DNA of 64,000 nucleotides from Kineosporia babensis. Lineage in GTDB: Bacteria > Actinomycetota > Actinomycetes > Actinomycetales > Kineosporiaceae. Location of the stretch: assembly GCF_021129305.1 (NCBI RefSeq), contig NZ_JAJOMB010000010.1, forward strand, positions 124,001 to 188,000, given 5' to 3'. The notes under the pieces are model-generated. The model was not told the origin of the DNA, made no database searches, and saw nothing but the letters and a program-made list of their open reading frames with translations. Position 1 is the stretch's first letter. The number at the start of each line of letters is the position of its first letter. Of the stretch, positions 49,657 through 59,700 are shown piece by piece. Both the position numbers and the translations under genes were made by a program.

Positions 49657-52600
49657 CTAGTCGCGGCGGATGACCGAGCGCAGCCAGTTGTGCCAGCCCG
49701 GACGGTTGACGGCGCGCTGCGCGCCACGGGGACGACGTAGTTGCGCGTCCTGCTCTTCGGCGGGGGCGGCCGGGGACTCGTCCTCGATCGGGGTTTCTGC
49801 AGTCCGGCCTTCTTCGGGGGTCAGGCCGTGGGGCGGGGTCAGGTCTCGCGGCATCACGCCGTGCGGCGGGGTACGGATCGGTGTCGGGCCCGACGGTAGT
49901 TCGGGGCGCTGACCTGGGCGGGCTGACGAGATGTAGCCGCCGAAGGCGCGCAGCCGCGAGCGCAGGTCTCGATCCGGGCCGCTTTCGCCCACGATCTTTC
50001 CGGGGACGATCTCGGGCTCGTTGGTGCTCAGCGGGAACGGGTCTGCTGCCAAGGTGGCGCCGGGCAAGGCGTTCTCCCAGAACTCGCGCAGTCCCCGGCG
50101 GTCCACCGGGCCGACCGCCGCCCGGATCTCCGCATCGACCAGTGCTGCCAGGTGACCGGCCAGCCGGGCTTGCGGGTCGTTCCTGCTTTGGTCCGGTTCG
50201 GAATTGGGGCCCGGGCCGATTCCGAACGGACCGGCCGAGGTGGTGCCCTCCGACTCGACCAGTTGACGCAGCACCGGCCCGATCGGCAACGCCGGCAGCC
50301 GGGGTACGTCGGTACCGGTGTCCGGCAGCGCCTGAGGCGACAGATCGCCCGGGTGCAGCATGGCCCGGGTGGAGGCGATCACGACCTCACCGGCCAGGCG
50401 ATGCTTGTTCTGCCGCAGCATGGCTCCGATCGAGGGCAAGGCTGCTTCCAGACCGAGTGGCACCGCTTCGCGCCAAGCACTGCCCACCGGCACCACGGGC
50501 AGTCGCGAGCGCAGCATGGTCTCGCGCTGGGCCGGTTCCGCGGCGATCGCCACCGCAAAGGCAGCCACCGCCACCCGGGGCGCGATCAGCCTGCGCTCGG
50601 TGCTGTCCAGGCCCGGCCAGGCGCGGTCGGCGAACATCAGCAGTTCGGCGGCGCGCCGGTGCAGCCCTTCGTCCTGCTCCGGCCAGCCCGGCCCGGTGAT
50701 GGCCAGCAGGTTGAGCAACTGGGCCTGGGCGTCGGTCACCCCGGCCCGGCGCGGGCGCTCACGGCCGGCGGCATCGCGGCGAGGCAGGAAGTCGATGCGC
50801 TTGAGCAGAGCCGCGGCCAGCCGGGCGCTGTCCAGGTCGTCCAGCCAGTCGCCCAGATGACGCAGCGCCACCGGAACCAGGTGCGGCGCCAGTTTCTCCG
50901 GCGCCGGCTCGGCGATCTGCAGCAACAACGCAGCGCTCCACGGCTCCCCCGCCGCCAGCCGATCGAAGATGCCGGCGACCAGCGGCTCCGGGTCGGCCTG
51001 GGGATTGGTGTCGACGGCAGTGCGCAGCAGATGCCGCACGGCCGGCCCCCGCAACCGTGGGTCTCCGACGATCCGGCCGGTGGCGCAGGCAACGGCCACC
51101 TCCAGCGCCACCCGGTCCGGGCCCCAGCCCAGATCGGCGGCGGCCAGTTCTTCGGGACGCAGTCGGGCCAGACGGTCTGCATCCACCGCGGGAGCGACTA
51201 AGGCCAGAACTGCCGCGGGAAGACGTTCGCCGGGAAGTACCCGGGAATGCAGCCAGCCGTCCGGGGCGTACCCGGTCTCGGCCAGGTGCGGAACGATCCA
51301 ACGAACGAGCGCGGCCGGGTCGAGCGGTCCGGCCAGTTCCGCGATCCGGGCCCCTAGTTCGACGGGCCCGTCGTACGCGTCGAACGGGTCACCGGGGTTG
51401 GTTGCGCCCGTGGGATTGAGCCCGCCGGTGGGGTTGTGGGCGCCCGTGGGGTTGTGGGCACCTGCGGGGTGATAGACACCCGTGGGATTGAGCCCGCCGG
51501 TGGGATTGTGGGCGCCCGACGGGCTGTGGATGTCCGTGGGGCCGTGGGCATCCGACGAGGTGTGGGCGCCCCTGGGGTCATGGACGTCCCTGGGGTCGTG
51601 GGCACCCGTGGGGTTGTAGGCGCCTGCGGAGTGATGGACGCCCGTGGGATTGAGCCCGCCGGTGGGATTGTGGGCGCCCGACGGGCTGTGGATGTCCGTG
51701 GGGCCGTGGGCATCCGACGAGGTGTGGACGTCCCTGGGGTCGTGGGCACCCGTGGGGGTGTGAGCGTCCGTGGGGTTGTGAGCGTCCGTGGGGTTGTGAG
51801 CGCCGTGGCCGCTCAGTGCATTGCGGGCGCCGAAGGTGTCGGGCGCGCCGGGAGTTCCGCGCTCAGGAGGGGTGTCATGGCCGCTGGGGGCGACGTGAGG
51901 GCTGCGGGGTTCACGGGTATCTGGTGCGTCGTGGGTGATGGGACGCACGGTTGAGGGGCCCGTGGGACGCGAAGGCGAGGCGTCCGCGGGGTGCGAAGGC
52001 GAGCCGTCCGCGGAGTGTGAAGGTGAGACGTCCGTCGGGTGCGAAGACGAGGTGTCCGCGGGGTGTGATGGCGAGACGTTCGCAGGGTGTGATGGCGAGG
52101 CGCTCGTCGGGTGCGAAGGGGAGGCGCCCGCGGAATGTGAACGTGAGACGTCCGTGGAGTGTGATGGCGCGGCGCCCGCGGAGGGTGAAGGCGGGGTGGT
52201 GGCGGGATGGTCGGTGCTGCCGCGGTCGTCCTCTGGCCTTGGGGCATTCTCGGGATTCTTCGGCGTGCGGGCACCCGCGACTCGGCGCGCGTGGAAGGCA
52301 CTGCCGGGGGTGTTCGCTGTACCGAACGCGCGGGAGGCTCCGGGCGCCAGGGGCTCTTCCGGAACGCCCGGCCAGCCTGATCCGGAGGAACGTTCATCGG
52401 CTCCCGGCCGGGCGGGGGCGATCTGGTTCGGCGAGATCTGCGGGGACGGCTCAACAACAGTTCTGGACACCAGCATGCGAGCCGCTCGGTCGGCCAGGAG
52501 TTCCAGGCCGGCGGCGGCCAGGTCGGGGCCGTGGACCAGGCGAGCGGTGCGGTGGGCGAAGTCGATGGCCCGGAGCAGGAGCACGCCGTGGCGGACGTCT

Positions 52601-53934
52601 GCTTCTCCGCCTGCGGCCGGGCGGGCCAGGCGGTCGGTGAGTTTGGCCAGGGGCGCGCGCAGGCGGCTGGCCAGACCGGGGTCGAAGCGGATGGTCTCGG
52701 GCAGGGGCGGGGCCTGGCGCAGGAGCCAGTCGTCGTCTTCCAGGGCCAGGTAGAGGTAGCTCTCGAACGCGGCCTGGACCAGGGCCGGGCGGGGTGGGTC
52801 GGACTGGCGGGCGGCGACCAGCCGGGTCCAGGCCTGCTCGGCGTTGTCCACCGTGGCGGCGACCAGCGCGGCCAGGGCAGCGGCAAGGTCGTCGGACAAC
52901 TGCAGGCTCAGCGGGGTGTCGCGCAGGATGATGCGGGTGGCCGTGGGCAGGGCCAGCGGAAGGCCCGGGGTAAGGGCGACGGCCGCGGCCAGGAACCAGG
53001 CGGCGCCCTGGATGTCGGGGCTGACGTCGGAAGCCGCGGTCCGACCGCCCGGCCACCAGTCTCCGCGCGGGCCGCCGGTGGGCGGGGTGGACAGGCTGAT
53101 CTCGTCGAGCCGGCGCAGGCAGCGCTCCAGGGCGCCGGATTCTTCGCAGACCGCGTCCAGGGCCAGGCGGGACCAGTCGGTGACCTGCACGCTCTGGCCC
53201 AGGTGGGTACGGCGGTGCGCCGGGCCGCCGGAGGCGACGAGGGTGGCCTCGACCCGCGGGTCCACCAGCACCACCGGCATCTGCTGGCCGCGGGGCAGAG
53301 TACGGGCCGAGTCCAGATCCGAATCGAGGATGACGCTGACCGTGGGGGTACGCCAGCCTTCCGGGTCGTCCTCCTGCAGGGCGGCCGAGATCAGGTCGCC
53401 TTCCCCGCCGGCCTCCGCGCTCGCCCGGGCCAGCACGTCGGTGAGGCGCTCGTAACTGGAGAAAGAGATGCGCAGGCTCACCGGGGGTGGAGCCAGAAAG
53501 CTGACCAAACCGATCCACCGCACCCCGACGTCTACCGTTGGGGCCGCCAGCACCACCGGGGGGCCGCCGGAGATCGCCGCCGCCACCGCGTCCATCAGCA
53601 GTCCGAGGGCGCCGAGCCGGAAGTCGGGGCCACCGACGAAGTCGACCACCTGAGCCCGGTCGACCGCATGGCCACCGGGCAGCGCTACTGGCGCCCCCTC
53701 GTCCTCAAGCGAGATCAGGGAGCCGAACATCTGGGCGTACCGCACCACCGGAGCACTCGGCGGGCGCAGCCACTGACGCGCACCCCACAACTCGACCGGG
53801 CGGACGAAACCGGGGGCCTGCGAGCGGCTCACCGCGTCGGGGTCGACCAGGACATGGCTGTGGGAGCGGTCCTGGTAGTACCAGACCGCGTCCTGCCCAC
53901 GGAGGGTGAACCTCATCCGTGGATCGCGAACCAC
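49657..53934 (-). CDS. GAP1-like (GTPase-associated protein) with repeat-rich linker
   Basis: 1425-aa cytoplasmic protein, no signal peptide or membrane segment. Residues about 100-180 (GLLMDAVAAAISGG ... VRWIGLVSFLAPPPVSLRISFSSYERL) resemble the middle domain of actinobacterial GTPase-associated protein 1. A disordered linker at about 515-860 holds an 8-residue repeat array (585-656) and a 6-residue array (711-848). Residues 860-1250 form an alpha-helical domain of HEAT-like or GAP1-C-like character. The start is GTG at 53934 or ATG at 53916. Partner GTPase genes are not next to it. The family call is my recognition, not a search. Confidence 0.6.
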   Translation of the reverse strand: MVRDPRMRFTLRGQDAVWYYQDRSHSHVLVDPDAVSRSQAPGFVRPVELWGARQWLRPPSAPVVRYAQMFGSLISLEDEGAPVALPGGHAVDRAQVVDFVGGPDFRLGALGLLMDAVAAAISGGPPVVLAAPTVDVGVRWIGLVSFLAPPPVSLRISFSSYERLTDVLARASAEAGGEGDLISAALQEDDPEGWRTPTVSVILDSDLDSARTLPRGQQMPVVLVDPRVEATLVASGGPAHRRTHLGQSVQVTDWSRLALDAVCEESGALERCLRRLDEISLSTPPTGGPRGDWWPGGRTAASDVSPDIQGAAWFLAAAVALTPGLPLALPTATRIILRDTPLSLQLSDDLAAALAALVAATVDNAEQAWTRLVAARQSDPPRPALVQAAFESYLYLALEDDDWLLRQAPPLPETIRFDPGLASRLRAPLAKLTDRLARPAAGGEADVRHGVLLLRAIDFAHRTARLVHGPDLAAAGLELLADRAARMLVSRTVVEPSPQISPNQIAPARPGADERSSGSGWPGVPEEPLAPGASRAFGTANTPGSAFHARRVAGARTPKNPENAPRPEDDRGSTDHPATTPPSPSAGAAPSHSTDVSRSHSAGASPSHPTSASPSHPANVSPSHPADTSSSHPTDVSPSHSADGSPSHPADASPSRPTGPSTVRPITHDAPDTREPRSPHVAPSGHDTPPERGTPGAPDTFGARNALSGHGAHNPTDAHNPTDAHTPTGAHDPRDVHTSSDAHGPTDIHSPSGAHNPTGGLNPTGVHHSAGAYNPTGAHDPRDVHDPRGAHTSSDAHGPTDIHSPSGAHNPTGGLNPTGVYHPAGAHNPTGAHNPTGGLNPTGATNPGDPFDAYDGPVELGARIAELAGPLDPAALVRWIVPHLAETGYAPDGWLHSRVLPGERLPAAVLALVAPAVDADRLARLRPEELAAADLGWGPDRVALEVAVACATGRIVGDPRLRGPAVRHLLRTAVDTNPQADPEPLVAGIFDRLAAGEPWSAALLLQIAEPAPEKLAPHLVPVALRHLGDWLDDLDSARLAAALLKRIDFLPRRDAAGRERPRRAGVTDAQAQLLNLLAITGPGWPEQDEGLHRRAAELLMFADRAWPGLDSTERRLIAPRVAVAAFAVAIAAEPAQRETMLRSRLPVVPVGSAWREAVPLGLEAALPSIGAMLRQNKHRLAGEVVIASTRAMLHPGDLSPQALPDTGTDVPRLPALPIGPVLRQLVESEGTTSAGPFGIGPGPNSEPDQSRNDPQARLAGHLAALVDAEIRAAVGPVDRRGLREFWENALPGATLAADPFPLSTNEPEIVPGKIVGESGPDRDLRSRLRAFGGYISSARPGQRPELPSGPTPIRTPPHGVMPRDLTPPHGLTPEEGRTAETPIEDESPAAPAEEQDAQLRRPRGAQRAVNRPGWHNWLRSVIRRD
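51391..51804 (-). repeat. coding minisatellite, 23 units of 18 bp
   Basis: Exactly 414 bases encode 23 hexapeptides with consensus Gly/Asp-x-His-Asn/Asp/Ser-Pro-Thr. A higher-order duplication of nine units (162 bases) is visible: the block starting near 51490 recurs almost unchanged near 51652. Frame is kept throughout, so array length can change without breaking the gene. Confidence 0.9.
51967..52182 (-). repeat. coding minisatellite, 9 units of 24 bp
   Basis: 216 bases encode nine octapeptides with consensus Pro/Ser-Ala/Thr-Asp-x-Ser-Pro-Ser-His. It lies about 160 bases from the 18-bp array in the same reading frame but has an unrelated unit, so the two arrays arose independently. Confidence 0.88.
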
Positions 53935-54014
53935 CTGACCATCACCCCCGCCCTGGGGCTCGCTCCGCGGGGGCCGGGCCGGTTCGCGAGGCCGGCCAGC
54001 CTATTCTTCGGTGG

Positions 54015-54959
54015 GTGACGACTCCCCACCGCGAGACCGTTTCCGAGATCTTCGATCCGCAGTCGTGGGAGTCGGTTCCCGATTACGACTTTACCGACAT
54101 CACCTATCACAGATGTACCCGTTCTGGGCCCGCAGGCCGGACGGTGCGCATCGCCTTCGACCGCCCCGAGGTCCGTAACGCCTTCCGTCCGCACACCGTG
54201 GACGAGCTCTACCAGGCCCTCGACCACGCCCGACGTACCCCTGACGTGGGCACGGTGCTGCTCACCGGCAACGGCCCCAGCGCCAAGGACGGGGGTTGGG
54301 CCTTCTGCTCCGGCGGGGACCAGCGGATCCGGGGACGCTCGGGGTACCAGTACGCGGAAGGTGAGACTGCCGACACGGTGGACGACGCCCGGACCAAGGT
54401 GGAGGGCGGCCGGCTGCACATCCTGGAGGTGCAGCGCCTGATCCGGACCATGCCCAAGGTGGTGATCGCCGTGGTCAACGGCTGGGCCGCCGGGGGCGGG
54501 CACAGCCTGCACGTGGTCTGCGACCTGACCGTGGCCAGCCGGCAGCACGCCCGGTTCAAGCAGACAGATGCGGACGTGGGCTCGTTCGACGCCGGCTACG
54601 GCTCCGCCTACCTGGCCAAGATGGTGGGGCAGAAGAACGCCCGGGAGATCTTCTTCCTGGGCCGGGCCTACGACGCCGAGGCGATGCAGCGGATGGGCGC
54701 GGTGAACGAGGTCGCCGACCACGCCGAGCTGGAGAACGCGGCGCTGCAGATGGCGGCGGAGATCAACGGCAAGAGCCCGACTGCGCAGCGGATGCTGAAA
54801 TTCGCGTTCAACCTCACCGACGACGGCCTGATGGGCCAGCAGGTGTTCGCCGGCGAGGCGACCCGGCTGGCCTACATGACCGACGAGGCGGTGGAGGGCC
54901 GCGACGCGTTCCTGCAGAAGCGTGATCCGGACTGGAGCCCGTACCCCTACTACTACTGA
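54015..54959 (+). CDS. menB: 1,4-dihydroxy-2-naphthoyl-CoA synthase
   Basis: 314-aa crotonase-fold enzyme that closes the second ring in menaquinone synthesis. GGWAFCSGGDQRIRGRSGYQY, GWAAGGGHSLHVVCDLTVAS and KQTDADVGSFDAGYGSAYLAKMVGQKNAREIFFLG are the MenB signature, and the DPDWSPYPYYY end is typical of the actinobacterial form. The start is the GTG at 54015; upstream frame is not conserved. It diverges from the GAP1-like gene with an 80-base gap. Confidence 0.96.
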   Translation: MTTPHRETVSEIFDPQSWESVPDYDFTDITYHRCTRSGPAGRTVRIAFDRPEVRNAFRPHTVDELYQALDHARRTPDVGTVLLTGNGPSAKDGGWAFCSGGDQRIRGRSGYQYAEGETADTVDDARTKVEGGRLHILEVQRLIRTMPKVVIAVVNGWAAGGGHSLHVVCDLTVASRQHARFKQTDADVGSFDAGYGSAYLAKMVGQKNAREIFFLGRAYDAEAMQRMGAVNEVADHAELENAALQMAAEINGKSPTAQRMLKFAFNLTDDGLMGQQVFAGEATRLAYMTDEAVEGRDAFLQKRDPDWSPYPYYY

Positions 54960-55146
54960 TCGCCGCGCCCTCCGGCGGATTACCGGCCTACTCTCAGGCC
55001 GTCGCCGGTCACATCGGGCAGCCGACGTGGCAGGCTTGGTGGGGACGGATTTCTCCCGGTCCGGTTCGAGCAGCAGTGACCCGGCCGAGGGATGCCATGC
55101 GCCTGGTGCGCCGGTATCGGAAACCGACTGAAGGGGGAGCGCCGAC

Positions 55147-55542
55147 GTGTTGCTGACCGCCTTGCCCGCGTTGCTCTACATCGGCCTGATCGTCTACTCG
55201 GTGTTCGACGCCCTGCAGACTCCGGCCGAGGAGCTCTACCGCCTGACCCGCGGCCAGTGGATCGCCGTGATCCTGGTGATCCCGCTCTTCGGGGCGGTGC
55301 TGTGGCTGCTGGCCTCCGGGCCGCGGCGGGGCCGGCACGAGCACGCCCCCGGGCATCCGGCGGGCACCGGCTGGGCCGCCCAGGGGATGACCCAGTACCC
55401 GGTCGGCCCGGACGACGACCCGGAGTTCATCGCCGGGCTGGGCCGGGCCCAGCGCAAGCGCACGCTCACCCAGCCGGACGAGCAGCCCGGGCCGGAGAAG
55501 AAGCAGACCTCGGACGAAGAACCGGGCGAGAGCGAGAAGTGA
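55147..55542 (+). CDS. PLDc_N-type small membrane protein
   Basis: 131 aa from a GTG with a GGGGGAG ribosome site. Two membrane helices (about residues 1-20 and 35-58) flank the PLDc_N pattern YSVFDALQTPAEELYRLTRGQWIAVILVIPLFGAVLW, as in the N-terminus of cardiolipin synthases. No phospholipase catalytic HKD domain follows. The C-terminal 70 residues are charged and disordered. Such stand-alone PLDc_N proteins often lie in men regions of actinobacteria; their role is not known. Confidence 0.82.
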   Translation: MLLTALPALLYIGLIVYSVFDALQTPAEELYRLTRGQWIAVILVIPLFGAVLWLLASGPRRGRHEHAPGHPAGTGWAAQGMTQYPVGPDDDPEFIAGLGRAQRKRTLTQPDEQPGPEKKQTSDEEPGESEK

Positions 55543-55574
55543 GAAGAGGGCGGCCCGTCGCGGCCGCCCTCTTC
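55543..55574. terminator. bidirectional hairpin between converging genes
   Basis: A 13-bp perfect stem (55543-55555 with 55562-55574) around a 6-base loop fills the space between the PLDc_N-type gene (+) and the LLM gene (-). It begins right at the stop codon. Confidence 0.85.
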
Positions 55575-55579
55575 CGACG

Positions 55580-56464
55580 TCACAGCAACTGGTCGGCGAT
55601 GATCCGCAGCTCGTCCAGCGCGCTGCGCCCGGGCCGCGGGATCGGCTGTACGCAGACGTGGTCGGCGCCTGCCGCGCGGTGCTCGCGCACCCGGTCCAGG
55701 GCGTCCGGGCCCCAGCCGAACAACGCGTCGATCAGCCGGTCGCTGCCGCCGTCGGCGAAGTCCGGCTCCTCGAAGCCCAGCCGCCGCCAGGCGTTCACGT
55801 AGTTGGGCAGGCCCAGATACATCTTCAGGACGGCGCGGGCCAGACCTCGGGCCTCGTCCGGTTCCTCGCTCAGCACCACCTTCTGCTCCGGGATCAGCAG
55901 ACGGTCCGGGCCGAGGGCCTGGCGGGCGATCCGGGTGTGCTCCGGAGTGGTCAGGTAGGGCAGGGCCCCGGCCGACCGGTCGCGGGCCAGCTCCAGGGCC
56001 TTCGGCCCCAGCGCCGCGAGCGCCCGGTTGGGCACCGGAACGATTCCGTCCAGCACGTCGAGGTAGGCGGCCAGCTTGGCCAGAGGTTTGGCGTACTGGC
56101 CCTGGTTGAACTCGGTCTGCGGGTGGTGCCCCACACCCAGGCCGAGGACGAACCGGTTACCGAAGCGCTCGGCCACCCGGGTGTACGCCCGGCCCACCTC
56201 CTCGGCCGGATCCCGCCAGATGTTGGCGATCGACGTGCCCACCACCAGGCGCTCGCTGCCGGACAGCAGGCGCTCGATCACGCTCAGGTCCGAGCCCCAC
56301 GAACCGCCCAGCCAGAGCGACGGGAAGCCCAGCTTCTGCAGCTCGGCGGCGAACTCGTTCTCTCGCCCTTGGTAGTCGGCGAAGGCGGAGGTGCCGAGCC
56401 AGACGCCGTACGGGGCGTTGTCGGCCAACGGGATACTTTCGTCTGTTCGATTCGCATCTAACAT
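55580..56464 (-). CDS. LLM-class (F420-type) oxidoreductase
   Basis: 294-aa flavin/F420-dependent oxidoreductase of the luciferase-like fold. YGVWLGTSAFADYQGRENEFAAELQKLGFPSLWLGG opens the barrel, and RFVLGLGVGHHPQTEFNQG carries the conserved GLGxG turn. The closing QPIPRPG.SALDELRIIADQL is typical of the actinobacterial subgroup (MSMEG_4141-like), which uses F420 rather than FMN. Substrate unknown. The ATG at 56464 lacks a strong ribosome site. Confidence 0.88.
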   Translation of the reverse strand: MLDANRTDESIPLADNAPYGVWLGTSAFADYQGRENEFAAELQKLGFPSLWLGGSWGSDLSVIERLLSGSERLVVGTSIANIWRDPAEEVGRAYTRVAERFGNRFVLGLGVGHHPQTEFNQGQYAKPLAKLAAYLDVLDGIVPVPNRALAALGPKALELARDRSAGALPYLTTPEHTRIARQALGPDRLLIPEQKVVLSEEPDEARGLARAVLKMYLGLPNYVNAWRRLGFEEPDFADGGSDRLIDALFGWGPDALDRVREHRAAGADHVCVQPIPRPGRSALDELRIIADQLL

Positions 56465-56703
56465 TTGTCCAGCCTAGGCCGCTGCGCCATTGAAACCACT
56501 TGAGGACGCTCGACCGGGTCAGTCGTGTCGGTCGCCGATCCCGGGCCCTGGGTTTCGGTCAGAGTGCTTCCACTGCGGCTGGGCGGGCAACCTGGGAAGA
56601 GTGGCCGAACCGAGGGGTCAGGCATGCGCCGAAGCCAGGAAAGTTCCGAAGGTTCCTGCCCCGAAGGTGGGGCTTGGGACTTTGGTGCGGCGATCGTCCC
56701 TAG

Positions 56704-59700
56704 TTGGAGAACCTGACCGTAGGCACAAACCCAGGCACCGACGTCAAGGCCGCCCCCTCTTCTGGCGATACCCCGAGCAACGGGGATTGCGAGGCGCCAG
56801 GAATGACGAACACGGAACCGGGGAACGGGAACGAGACCCGGGCCGAGAACACGGTTCCAGGACAGCGGCCGGCGGACGTCACCGCCGGTGCGGCCGGCCT
56901 GGCCCCGGGCGAGGTGCTGATCCACGACGACCAGTTCGGGCGGATCACCCGGATCGGCAGCGGCGAGGAAGCGCTGATCCGCCGGGAGATGCGCGGACCC
57001 AACGCCTCGGCGCGGGCCCGGCACGCGGCGGCGGTGATGGAGCGGCTGCGCGGGATCACCGGGGTGCCCCAGCTGGTCGACGGGGTGACCGGGCCGATCT
57101 ACCACGTGAAGGCGTTTCGCGGTAACTCGCTGCGCAAGCTCATGCTCAGCCAGACCTGGCACCTGGACCTGCCGGCGCTGGTCGACGTGGCGGTGGACCT
57201 GGCCGCCCTGATCACCCAGATCCACGCCCGCGGGGTGGTGCACCACGACCTCAGCCCCGACACGATTTTGCTCGTTGTGCCCCAGAACCGGCCGATGATC
57301 GTGAATTTCGACCGGGCGACCCTCTTTTCCGGGGAACAGCCGGGCTACTCGCACACCAATTCGATCGTGCACCGACTGGCCTACCTGGCCCCGGAACAGA
57401 CCGGGCGCACCGCCCAGCCGGTGGATCAGCGAGCCGACCTCTACGCCCTCGGCGTGGTGCTCTACGAGTTGTGCACCGGCGATCCACCTTTCGGGCGGGG
57501 CGAGAACGACGCACTCAGCCTGATGCGCGACCAGCTGGCCCGGATGCCCACTCCGGTGAGCCTGGTGAATCCGGCTTTTCCCCGGCCGTTCTCGGACATC
57601 CTGACCAAGCTGCTGGAGAAGGAGCCGGGGCGGCGTTACCAGAGCGCGGCCGGACTGCTGCACGACCTGAAGCGGCTGCGGCAGGAGATGGTGAAGGCGG
57701 GTGGCGGGCACGGCGGGCGGCAACTGGCCAAGATCGGCTCGTTCCTGCTGGGCGATCAGGACTTTCCGCATCAGCTCACCGGCCCCTCGCGGCTGTTCGC
57801 CCGGGATGCCGAGATTCAGCGTCTGCGTGAGGCTTTCGCCCAGGTCTGCGCGGGCGGCGCGAGCGGGATCCTGGTGGGTGGCCGCGCCGGCGTGGGTAAG
57901 ACGGCGCTGATCGACCAGCTGCGCCCGACCGTGGCCGCTTCCGGCGGCTGGTTCATCTCCGGCACGTTCGACGTGGCGGACTCCGACCTACGCTCGGACG
58001 CAGTGGTCGAGGCCCTGGGTGCGCTCGGCCGGATGCTGCTGGCCGAGCCGGACCATGCCCTGGTGGAACAGCGAAAGCGGTTGCGCAGCATGCTCGGCGG
58101 CAATGCCTCGCTGATCGCCGGGCTGGTGCCGGACCTGGCGCCGGTGCTCGGGGTGGCCGGGGACCCGCCGGTGGGTGATCCGCTGGAGGTGCAGAGCCGG
58201 GTACGCCAGGGCGCGCTGGACGTGCTGCGGGCCACCGCCTCCCGCCAGCGGCCGGTGGTGATGGTGCTGGACTCGCTGCAGTGGGCCGCGCCGTTCCCGC
58301 TCGGCCTGGTGGACGCGGTGCTGACCGGCAGCGACATCGACGGCCTGTTGCTGGTCGGGGCGTTTCGCGACGACCAGGTCGGGCCGGAGCACCCGATCAG
58401 TGCCCTGCTGCCGCGCTGGAGCCGGCTCGGGCTCTGGCCTCCGGTGGTCCGGCTGGACAACCTGGCCCGGGACGACCTGGCCGAGATGCTGGGCGAGATG
58501 CTCCGGCTGGACCGGCGGGAATCGGCGCGGCTGGCCGACGTGGTCGGGGCCCGGACCCGGGGCAACCCGTACGAGACGATCGAACTGCTGAACGCGCTGC
58601 GGGCCGAGGGTTCGCTGCGGCTCGGGGAGGCGGGCTGGACCTGGGACGCCGCGACGATCCGGGGCCGGCTGGTCGGCGAGAAGAGCGCCGGGGACCTGCT
58701 GGCGACCCAGTTGCGGCGGCTGCCCGACCCGACCGTGGCGGTGCTGGAGGTACTGGCCGGGCTGGGGCAGAAGTGCGCTCCGGCCACTCTGGCCCGGGCG
58801 GCCGGGATGCCGGTGGAGGAGCTGGAGGAACGGCTGGAACCGGCCCTCACCGACGGGCTGGTGGTGACCACCACCGGCGACCCGGAGGGGCATTCGATGA
58901 TCCGGTTCCGGCACGAGCGCAGCCGTCAGCTGGTGCGGACCCGGCTCGGGGTGGAGGCCGAGCGGCTGCTGCACCTGACCATCGCGCACCGGCTGGCCGA
59001 CGATCCGCGGCATCTGACCACCGCCGCCGCGCAGTACGTGGCGGCGTTGTCGGAACTGGTGGAGCCCAATGAGAGACGTCGGGCGGCCGATCTGCTGGAA
59101 CGCGCCGGATCGGCGATCCGGGTGACGAATCCGGTCACCGCCGAACGGTTTTACGCGGCGGGGCGGGAACTGCTGAGCGGTACCGAGAACCCGGAAGACG
59201 ACGAGCTGCGGCTGAAGCTCGACCTGGAGCGCCACCGCACGGTCTACGGTCTGGGTGAGCTGGACCTGATGGATGCGCTGTTCGAGGCGCTGAACCAGCG
59301 CTGCGACGACCCGGTCCGGCTGAACGAGGCGACCTGCCTGCAGATCTCGGCCGACATCAACCGGGGACGAGTGGCCGAGGCGCTGGCGCTGGGCCGTCGG
59401 CAGATGGAACGGCTGGGCAGCCCGATCCCACCGACCGAGGAGCTGTCCGGCATCGTCGAGGCCGGGATGCCGGCCTTCGGCGCCTGGGCCCGGGAGAACG
59501 ACCTGACCGGCGACCTGGGCCGGCCGGAGGTGACCGACCCGCTGGTCCGGGCCCGGGCCGCGGTGATCCGCCGGCTCAACCCGGCCGCCTATTTCGTGGA
59601 CCACGACCTGCTCGGCTGGCTGGTCCTGACCAGCTACCGGATGTGGGCCGAGCACGGCCCGCAACGCCAGCTGGTGGAGGCGCTCTCGCACGGGGCGCTG

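Noticed and set aside
51391-52182. CRISPR array
   Set aside because: Repeats are contiguous 18- and 24-base units without spacers and lie in frame inside a gene.
51900-52640. Plus-strand frames over the repeat linker
   Set aside because: They mirror the minisatellite composition; the minus frame continues into ordinary globular sequence on both sides, so it is the coding strand.
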